Of a stretch of DNA of 64,000 nucleotides, positions 58,001 through 64,000 are shown in pieces; the stretch's first letter is position 1; every line of letters starts with the position of its first letter. The stretch spans positions 2,786,584 through 2,850,583 of the forward strand of contig OX457053.1 of NCBI GenBank assembly GCA_949752735.1. Reading direction: 5' to 3'. The translations under genes were made by a program, and so were the position numbers. This DNA comes from Lumbricus terrestris (Eukaryota; Annelida; Clitellata; Crassiclitellata; Lumbricidae). Under the pieces are notes generated by a model. The model was not told the DNA's origin. It was given only the letters and a program-made list of their open reading frames with translations, and ran no database searches.

Positions 58001-61000
58001 CTTTGCAGGATCTCCCAATGCTCGCGTTCAAAACTGCATCCGAAATCGCTACTTTTATAGTCCAAGCTAAATTTGACTATTGCAATTCTCTCTTCCTGAA
58101 CATAAAACCATATAATCAACATCCAAGCTATCCAGAACGCCCTCGCCCGTACTGCCGCCACAACCCCAAACGTCACCACATGACTCCTGTCCTGAAATAA
58201 CTTCACTGGCTCAAAATACCTTAACGCATAGAACACAAAGTCATATCACTACTTTACAAAGTTACAATACACATTAATTCTCCCAGCCGCTCTCTTCGTC
58301 AGTAATTGTTGACCATCCAGCCACCTCGTTCAACACGCTCCTCATCCTCCATTACACTGATTCGCCCTTTCATCGCCTCACCACTAACATTTTGCAAATC
58401 GATCTATAGGCATTGCAGTTCCGCCACTTTGGAACAAACTTTGGTCAGCACGACGGCAAATATTTTGCCCATCGTATGCGAACTCACCAAAACTACACAT
58501 CTCGCGAGGCTATATTCACATAGGTCTTTCAATCCAAGCTGAAAACATTGCTTTTTCACGGATCCTATTCTGATTCTTCCACTAATCCACTTCCACAAAC
58601 TCGCACGCCGTTTAAGGTCAAACATCATTCATCCTATTATAGTCAGCAGCTTAACTCCTCGCCTGACTCTTCGGATCTTTGCCCCTGCTTAGTTGTCTTG
58701 CATACGCGCTTCATGAATGTCAGATTACAATTAACACCTATCCTTTCCATAGTTGCCAAAGTCGGGCGACAACACTCATTATTTTATTCATTTGTTCATT
58801 CATTCAAAGATTTATACAGAACGTCTCTAAGCAAGTCGCTCAAATGTGCTACAAACTGCCTTCCTCGCAGTTCGTGATGATCGCCTGGACAATTAGAGTC
58901 TAATAATAATTATTGTTCAAGTTCTCTGATCCTATGGTAACCCGACCCGGACCAACAAAGATCACTCTCCCGGACAACCCTTCTTACTCAACGCAACGCT
59001 CGTGAATAAGCTGGTGCCCCGCGCTTGGCTTTCGAGTGGCGCTTTAGAAATTTCGACTTTACGACTACGACTACGAAGTTATTTTATGACTATAGGCTAT
59101 TCTATAATCTATTAAAGACTTTAAAAGAGATAAAGGAGTGCACGCCATATATTTCAGAATCTATAATTAATATTGGATACAGCGAATGGCCGGATAGGGG
59201 ACATAATAATTACAAACCTGAAGACACCAGCGGCAGGGATTGTTTGTGCCTCGACAGAAAATACGACTTCAAATGGACAAGTTGCGATTGCTTGAAAGGA
59301 AAAGCTGTTGTCTGCCAATCAGGTTTGAAACTCTTTTACTACTTAAAGGCATGGAGGTTGTAAATATTTCAGTTAAAGTAGGATCAGACGATACAGACTC
59401 AGTTAGGGTAGGTTGAGATGGTTAAACAGCAGTAAATAAAGTTACACAGGTAGATTAGATTAAAATACATTGGATTTGACAGAGGCGGATCCAGAGGAGG
59501 GTAATCCGGCCATGCCCCCACCCCCATGTCAAAAGTGCATAGGACGCGGCCCTCATTTGGTTTCAACAAGCATTAAATCAATGTAGCGGGAGAGAAAAGT
59601 AGGATACGACGACTAGAGAGGTCATAGTCAAGGGCGCCGGGGACATTTCAGCAGTGGGGGGGGGGGGAATTTTGCTTCTGCCCGAAAAAATAAATACGGG
59701 TTAATCGACGTCGTGCGCTAATTATGCCTAGGCCTAGTTGGTCTCTTTACAAAAGCAAAGTTTTTGTTCATACACCCAATTAAACCCAAGAAAAAGGAAA
59801 GGCAGAGGGTCAAATACCCGGGCCCCGGCTACCTTTAGGGTCCAGGCTGGGTAATTTTATGCCTATGCGCAAAGTCAATGAAGTACGTATTTAAAGTATA
59901 ATATTTCTTACACTAATCACAATCAGTTTAAGCTTCTGATGAACAACTGAAAAAATTCGCAATTGTATAATTGTTTTGTATTGCATCGTATATAACCATC
60001 TATCAAGCGATCTAGAAATCTTACACAGAGCAGAACAATATCGAGCTTCTGGAGCTGCTGGAGGTAGCTAACCAGATGAACTCTGTCTCGAAAGTGTTAA
60101 GGGAGATGCGATAGTAAGAGATTCAATACACTCAACTAGGCATACAAAGTATAATAAAAGTGGGCCACTTGCCGCCATTACATCGTAAGTCGAGCCCATA
60201 GGTGTAGGAGGTGGGGTCCAGAGGGGGCAAATTTAAAAAATAAATCTTGAGGCATGATTCGCACCCGAACTTGTATTATTTAAATTTGCTTCTGATTTTT
60301 ATGCTCATACAGGCCTAGCCTTTAGCTAGTTTAGGGAGTAGGGACCCGTGAAACCTGTGCCGTTGTATACGGCTATGTCTGCAACTGCAGAACATGTTGG
60401 CCTATTCAGTTGGCACGTTCAGTTTTGATGGTCGCAAGATTATCGTGTCTGTCTAAGTCATTCAAACAGTGAATTCCGTGATCTGTAACACTTGGCTAGA
60501 ATGCTGTGAATTTCCCCAAATGCCATGAATTTCCGCGATTTTCGGTCAAATTTCGGCTCGTGAATTTTCAGCGATTTTCGCCATTATTTACAAAATGCTA
60601 CCTTGCCCGTGAAGTCAGAACTTTTTCGCGGATTTTAGCTATCCCTGTCCATGGTGCCTGCGAGCAAATAGCGTATCTAACTCGAATCGGGCAAATTGGA
60701 ACTCGGAAATAATGTGGTGTGACAATGAGCGGTGAATTTTAAGTATAGATTGTTTAATATTTTTCCGGCCCTTCTTGCCCGAAAAACATGACTTGCCCGA
60801 AATTTAGGGGGCATTTGCCACCCTTGACCCCGCCTCCTACGCCTATGGTCATAGTACAATTATTGCCAAAGATTACCGACGACCAGATGACTGATAACTA
60901 AAAATTACCGGACATTTCGACCAAACAACTAAAAGAGGTCATCAGATTTTTTCTGGCAAAGATCACCGAAATTTTGCCCCTCTCCTTCGAAAATTTCTGT

Positions 61001-63625
61001 ATCCACCCCTGGACAAAAAATGTTTATCTCCCAGAACTTTTGCCCTGTCAAAATTTTGCCCTGTGAAAACTTTTGCACTGCCAATAGTTTTGCACTGCCG
61101 ATATTTGTGACATGCCATAGAGCGGATGGACGGATGTGAACAGTAAAAAACAATATGCCCGAACAAATTCTGGCAATGGAAAATTTCTGACAGGGCAACG
61201 ACCAGGGCAACGGCTTTTTTACCAGGGCATTTGCCCTGCCATGCCCTGGCGTAGCGCCGCCACTGACTTGGGGGCTTTTGAGGAAGATGGAGAGGATTAG
61301 TTGGGCTGAATATGTATCAAACGAGGAGGTGCTACAGCGAGTAGACGAGGAAAGAGCAATATTGGATACAATAAAGACGAGACAAAAGAAATGGATCCTG
61401 AGAGGAGAATCCCTTCTGAAAGTGATCATTGAAGGAACAACAGAGGGAAAAAGAAAAAGAGGAAGACAAAGACAAAAGCTACTGGACTGGATGTTGGTTG
61501 AAGATTATGGGAAACTGAAAGAAGAGGCTCAACACCGGGAGGAGTGGCGCCGTCGGAAGTTCGAACCTGCCGTGTGGCAGAGAACATGAAGCGAGAGCTG
61601 CGCTTAATAAGCCTATCAATTTCTATGACAATGAGGTGAAATTTTTAAATATTCATTTTCCAGGTTTCTTCGCAGGTACATGGGCTTAGGTAATTCTACA
61701 GATTTGCTTATGAAAAATGCCTTGATCCGATGCTGACAATACTCTTAACCAATATATCTTCGTGAACTCTTCACCATTCAGATAACGCGCTCTACCAGAT
61801 CACCCATCTGTCTCAATCTTTCACCATTCATCTCAAGTTCTCCAACCGAGCCATATCCAACATAGCACCACGCCTTTGGAATGATCTACCTTCTAAATTC
61901 CGCTCTCTTTGCGTTCCTCCTCCATCTCTTCCAGTCACCCACCATCACCTTCCATCACTCCTCTGGATTTCCATTCAAAACTAAAGTCTCACCTCTTTAG
62001 GCACTCTTACTCCCACTCACCTCATCTTCCGTCTTCTAACTCTCGACCTAAACGCCACCCACCATAACAGCTACTCTGCCACCTCTAATTCTTCGGTGCC
62101 CGAAATACGACCACCTCGGACTACTCTTTTGGACAACCCTTCTGACTCAACGCATCGCTCGTGAATAAGCTGGTGCCCTGCCTCTGATTTTCGAGTGCCC
62201 TCTTGAAATTTGGAGATTACGATTACGATTACCCTACATATCGGTAAAAGGCTATTCGATAAAATTCTTTAAAAAATTCGCATAATTATAAATAATACTA
62301 TTGTTAAATAAAAATTTGAAAGTCGTTTTCCTGTTCAGATCGATTGTCAGAATCCTTGCTGCAGCTGAAGAAAACTGATGCAAAATATGGTAACAACTTG
62401 ATTCCTTACAAAATTGACCAATTTGGAATTTACTTGAATTGAAAATAGGCCTACTTTTAGGACAGACCTACTTGTCTTCAAAGGCTAGGCCGTTAGGCTT
62501 ATTAAACTTGACGCAAGTCTTGCCATATATAAAAGTATAGGCCTACACTAATGTGGACCTGTGGGATGAAACAATTTATGAAATGTGGAGATCTAAAGTA
62601 GGCTTACAATGCATTGTCCGCACTTATAGGATTGGTGTCAAGCTTCTAAAAAATTGACTGCGATTTTACTTGTACCGACCATTTTTTGAACCCGCGCATG
62701 TGCACGGCGCGCAAAATAAAAGTCTCTGGTAAGAGGAGGAACTTGTCCTGGAATTTTGATTCCTATCTTTTAACCACTGCTCCTTGGCTTATGGCAATTT
62801 TAACACACAAATATAATTGATACTAATAATGATACACAATGTAGAACTGAGAAATTTCACTTTTAGAAATATTTACGAAAGGAAATTACCCATGTTTTGA
62901 TATCCTGCTTTGCATTACGAAACTTTTGTTTAAAAAGTAAGCTATGACCATTGTGCCCCCTTCAAAAATCTGCGAGCGCCAATGGCAATGACCACCGATT
63001 GAAGTTCATCATGACTGGATAACAGCGCTATATAAGACTATAATCATGAAATTTAATTAGTAGCCTATTTAGTTCATGGGCGGAGTTTATCAGGGCTAGG
63101 GGTGCTAAGCCCCCAAGAAGCCCCATAGTCATGTTTTTACCGTGTAAATGGTCTATTTTTCGGACTTAGTCCCCAAGCACTTCCAAATGATGACTAAAAA
63201 GAGGTCATCAACTTTTTCCCAGCAGAAACGAATTTTTTTTCGCGCCGCGTCTTCTGGACCAAGTTCTTAGCCTTCCTCCCAAAAAACTGAAACCAAATTC
63301 CCCCATGATTTAGTTTATTGTTGGAAACAACTGAATCAAAATAACGTTGCGATTGTCGCTGATAGTTAGCCTAATTATTGTCAAGAACAGGGACACCTAT
63401 GACTTTGTATATCCTCAACATCAAATTATGGTAGGTAAAAACTGTGAGGTTTATTGAGCTCAATTTGATTTAACATGTGTAACAACGGTTGAGTAGGCTA
63501 ACCGTGATGTTTATGCCTTCAGAAATGTGCGACATTCAAGGATGGATTATAGGCATAGCTGGCGTCGAAGGATTGATCATCGCAGTACTCACAGTGGCCA
63601 TCGTTGTCCTTGTCATGCGTCTTAG
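49119..63625 (+). CDS. Membrane receptor with two C-type lectin domains (5' and middle exons; continues past the window)
   Basis: Join 49119-49197, 49981-50256, 52481-52606, 55466-55714, 59158-59322, 62339-62389, 63523-63625 and onward: 349 codons plus two bases. Layout: signal peptide (1 to about 25), CTLD1 (27-160), CTLD2 (161-298), linker (299-315), transmembrane helix (about 323-346). All introns up to the membrane exon are phase 1, so the lectin and linker exons can be added or skipped without frame loss. The last donor is phase 2. Neither CTLD shows the EPN/QPD or WND motifs of calcium-dependent sugar binding, so the ligand is unknown. The signal peptide and single helix predict a type I cell-surface receptor. 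The cytosolic tail, and so the signalling mode, lies outside the window. Confidence 0.75.
49205..49255. repeat. (ATT/ATC)n repeat right after exon 1 of the lectin gene
   Basis: Short ATT then ATC run starting a few bases past the splice donor. Confidence 0.85.
49353..49597 (+). mobile_element. tRNA-derived SINE, copy 3, in lectin intron 1
   Basis: A-box GGTGGTGCAGTGG and B-box GGTTCGAATCC, body GCGCTTCGGCGTGAAACTCC, LINE-like end CGGGAGCGCCTCTGAGTATA...AAGGGGCGCTATAGAAAT and an (AAAT)n tail. The end is closest to the type A LINEs. Confidence 0.92.
49981..50256 (+). CDS. Exon 2: N-terminal part of C-type lectin domain 1
   Basis: The acceptor is TCTTACGCAG|GC and the donor is AAAG|GTGGGT, phase 1 to 1 (92 codons). 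It shows the CTLD pattern: CYEAGNETVCYF, DWNDARNSCRDNNATLAVM (the W-x3-A-x2-C helix and the LAxM strand), and WRWVNGQQY (the WxWxNG strand). It has two NAT/NET-type glycosylation sites. Confidence 0.85.
50979..51581. mobile_element. MITE, CAGTGGCGTAGCCAGG family, in lectin intron 2
   Basis: The left end is CAGTGGCGTAGCCAGGAATT and the right end TCTACGCCACTT. Flanks GATAGCAT and GATAGTAG suggest a diverged 8-base duplication. 51090-51410 inside it is a foreign block (GGATGGCAAACGGGGG, GCAATGGCAAACCACCCC) absent from the 45073 copy. Confidence 0.65.
51985..52032. repeat. (AT)n microsatellite
   Basis: About 24 AT units in lectin intron 2. Confidence 0.95.
52481..52606 (+). CDS. Exon 3: C-terminal part of C-type lectin domain 1
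   Basis: The acceptor is CATTTTTGTAG|AA and the donor is CCCAG|GTATGT, phase 1 to 1 (42 codons). It encodes FGCIQS and ends ACSFSAGSFICQ, matching the CTLD end (C...C...FICQ). There is no WND motif. Four copies of a 7-base AACAAGC unit (52530-52557) lie inside the exon; the frame is open through them at the present copy number. Confidence 0.7.
53524..53958. mobile_element. PIF/Harbinger-like MITE inserted in the LINE reading frame (435 bp)
   Basis: Perfect 27-base inverted ends starting GGGGCCGTCCATAAAGTACG. A TTA duplication lies at 53521-53523 and 53959-53961, as expected for Harbinger-type (TWA) insertion. Skipping the element and one TTA puts the RT frame back in register across the junction. 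Confidence 0.88.
55008..55227 (-). mobile_element. tRNA-derived SINE, copy 4 (antisense), inside the LINE 3' UTR
   Basis: On the minus strand: GGGGCGCGGTGGTGTAGTGG, B-box GGTTCGAATCC, body, GGGAGCGCCTCTGAGTAGAG, AGGGGCGCTATAACAAGTGC and ACATACAAAC. It is nearly identical to copy 2. Confidence 0.92.
55466..55714 (+). CDS. Exon 4: N-terminal part of C-type lectin domain 2
   Basis: The acceptor is GTTTCGATAG|AA and the donor is ACTG|GTAAGA, phase 1 to 1 (83 codons). It reads STCKM, then GNHCFVV, WYHARNACIKGGGDLATF and LYLIGLQRKWWTWQAT, a clear CTLD first half (GxxCY, W-x3-A-x2-C-x3-GGxLA, WxW). Confidence 0.85.
55987..56820. mobile_element. Foldback element with repeated GGACATTAG / GGACAAAAG motifs
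   Basis: The left part holds several GGACATTAGC and CCCCCGGACAAAAG units. The right part holds their inverses (GCTAATGTCC, CTTTTGTCCGGGGG). The middle (56150-56700) is unique AT-rich sequence. Confidence 0.75.
56903..57205. mobile_element. hAT-like MITE, CAGTGGCGGCGACAGG type (303 bp)
   Basis: Ends are CAGTGGCGGCGACAGG and GCGACGCCACTG. A perfect 8-base duplication, AAAGCTTT, lies at 56895-56902 and 57206-57213. Interior CTTAGCCCCTAGCTCCCC resembles the CATGGGCGGAG family. Confidence 0.85.
57225..59075 (+). pseudogene. L2/CR1-type LINE in lectin intron 4 (type B), decayed
   Basis: SNYRPVSSLSFIYKL, FDTVDHQILLQRLSSW, GVRQCSVLGPLLFFLYTTTLNSII and HLYADDTQLFI can be read in shifting frames, the RT core of this group. 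It ends with GCTCGTGAATAAGCTGGTGC, CGAGTGGCGCTTTAGAAATT and a TTACGAC tail. There are many stops, shifts and small deletions. Confidence 0.8.
59158..59322 (+). CDS. Exon 5: C-terminal part of C-type lectin domain 2
   Basis: The acceptor is ATATTTCAG|AA and the donor is ATCAG|GTTTGA, phase 1 to 1 (55 codons). It has YSEWPDRG, then DCLCLDRKYDFKWTSCDC and KAVVCQS, the usual CTLD second half (W.....G, C, W...C, VCQ). The calcium-site Asn-Asp after Trp is replaced by Thr-Ser. Confidence 0.82.
60197..60847. mobile_element. TIR element CATAGGTGTAGGAGG (651 bp)
   Basis: The left end CATAGGTGTAGGAGGTGGGG and the right end GACCCCGCCTCCTACGCCTATG are inverse with a few changes. I see no clear target duplication. 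Confidence 0.65.
61278..61589 (+). pseudogene. LINE reverse-transcriptase C-terminal fragment
   Basis: A 103-codon frame: RISWAEYVSNEEVLQRV, WILRGESLL, IEGTTEGKRKRGRQR, LLDWML, AQHREEWRR. This is the tail commonly following the RT domain of APE-type LINEs (EGKRxRGRQR, RxxWRR). The rest of the element is missing. Confidence 0.7.
61780..62235 (+). pseudogene. L2/CR1-type LINE 3' end (type B) in lectin intron 5
   Basis: Decayed RT tail with a PRLWNDLPS-like segment (CACGCCTTTGGAATGATCTA), then GCTCGTGAATAAGCTGGTGC and a GATTACGATTACGATTAC tail. It is close in sequence to 58940-59075. Confidence 0.7.
62339..62389 (+). CDS. Exon 6: short linker exon (17 codons)
   Basis: The acceptor is TTTCCTGTTCAG|AT and the donor is TATG|GTAACA, phase 1 to 1. 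It encodes a hydrophilic stalk containing LSESLLQLKKTD. It was found only because splice sites and phase match the neighbouring exons, so homology is not testable. Confidence 0.5.
63075..63307. mobile_element. hAT-like MITE, CATGGGCGGAGTTT family, copy 3 (233 bp), in lectin intron 6
   Basis: The left end is CATGGGCGGAGTTTATCAGG and the right end CCAAATTCCCCCATG. A perfect 8-base duplication, ATTTAGTT, lies at 63067-63074 and 63308-63315. It shares GCTAAGCCCCC and TTTTTACCGTGTAAATGG with copies 1 and 2. Confidence 0.85.
63523..63625 (+). CDS. Exon 7: transmembrane helix of the lectin receptor
   Basis: The acceptor is ATGCCTTCAG|AA and the donor is CTTAG|GTAAGT (near-perfect), phase 1 in and phase 2 out. 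It encodes a short CDIQ stretch and about 25 hydrophobic residues (WIIGIAGVEGLIIAVLTVAI onward), then MRLR, a stop-transfer charge. The next exon is outside the window. Confidence 0.75.
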
Positions 63626-63689
63626 GTAAGTGACTTGGAGTTTGTGTGGTTTGTTTAGACTTTTAGAAGGTGAGTCGGTGGGTGAAAGA

Positions 63690-63775
63690 GAGAAAGAGAC
63701 AGAGATAGACATACATACATACAGACATACATACAGACACACATACAGACAGACATACACACATACAGACAGACA
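63690..63775. repeat. (ACAT/GACA)n tetramer repeat
   Basis: CATA and GACA units just past the transmembrane exon. Confidence 0.85.
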
Positions 63776-63874
63776 GAACGAGACTGACTGAGAAGGCAGA
63801 TAGAAAGAGTCTAGATCAGAGTGAGAATTGCCGGGCGATCAGTCTTTCTTACGACCCCATTGTAAATTGTAATT

Positions 63875-64000
63875 GTACATTTATATAGCGCCAGTTCAGG
63901 AAAACTCCTCAGAGGCGCTCCCGACCAGACACCAAACCACATCAAAGAGAATAGTTTTCAAACGCTTGCGGAAAAGGGGCAAAGAAAGACAAAGAAGTTC
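63875..64000 (-). mobile_element. L2/CR1-type LINE 3' end (type A), runs off the window
   Basis: The minus-strand terminus GGGAGCGCCTCTGAGGAGT and TGGCGCTATATAAATG. The inner sequence matches the copy at 41705-42060. Confidence 0.7.

Overview
The window is animal (metazoan) genomic DNA. It has spliced genes with GT-AG introns, no operons, long stretches of simple repeats, and many nested retrotransposon and DNA-transposon relics. The gene families fit a marine invertebrate, probably a deuterostome such as an echinoderm: a DZIP3-type HEPN domain, a peptidoglycan recognition protein (PGRP), C-type lectin domains and a BK-channel beta subunit. A frequent TAGGCCTA-like motif is only weak support for that placement. 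I cannot name the species.

Three genes can be reconstructed by joining exons whose splice sites and phases agree. (1) Plus strand, 4980 to about 9826: an N-terminal DZIP3-like HEPN domain, one transmembrane helix, then a complete PGRP domain spread over three exons. The PGRP domain has lost all three zinc ligands, so it looks like a type II receptor that senses rather than cuts peptidoglycan. The HEPN domain keeps an R-x4-H motif. This is the most interesting object in the window. (2) Minus strand, 26932 to 20393: a two-exon member of the KCNMB family (auxiliary beta subunit of the large-conductance calcium-activated potassium channel) with an unusually long cytoplasmic tail. (3) Plus strand, 49119 to beyond 63625: a signal peptide, two C-type lectin domains each split over two exons, a 17-residue linker exon and a transmembrane exon. 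All introns up to the transmembrane exon are phase 1. The gene leaves the window before its cytoplasmic tail.

Region by region: 1-4979 is intergenic, with a 162-bp hAT-like MITE and a decayed hAT transposase copy. 4980-9900 is the HEPN-PGRP gene; intron 1 holds a 1.1-kb decamer minisatellite and intron 3 holds CCTTA repeats split by a LINE 3' end. 10330-13060 holds a minus-strand LINE whose C-terminal domain looks like a restriction-like endonuclease, next to an 86-bp tandem repeat. 13060-20390 is intergenic, with MITEs, a LINE 3' end and an evenly spaced E-box array. 20393-26932 is the BK beta gene. 27000-48900 is dominated by micro- and minisatellites, including a 2.2-kb polypyrimidine tract at 34185-36360, plus two hAT-like elements and a SINE. 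48950-64000 is the lectin receptor gene, whose introns hold a SINE, a LINE interrupted by a Harbinger-like MITE and by another SINE, an L2/CR1-type LINE and several foldback or MITE elements.

Two of the three genes are probable innate immune receptors on the same strand. Four SINE copies end in the same sequence as the 3' ends of nearby L2/CR1-type LINEs, which points to a SINE-LINE partnership. All assignments were made by reading; no search was run.
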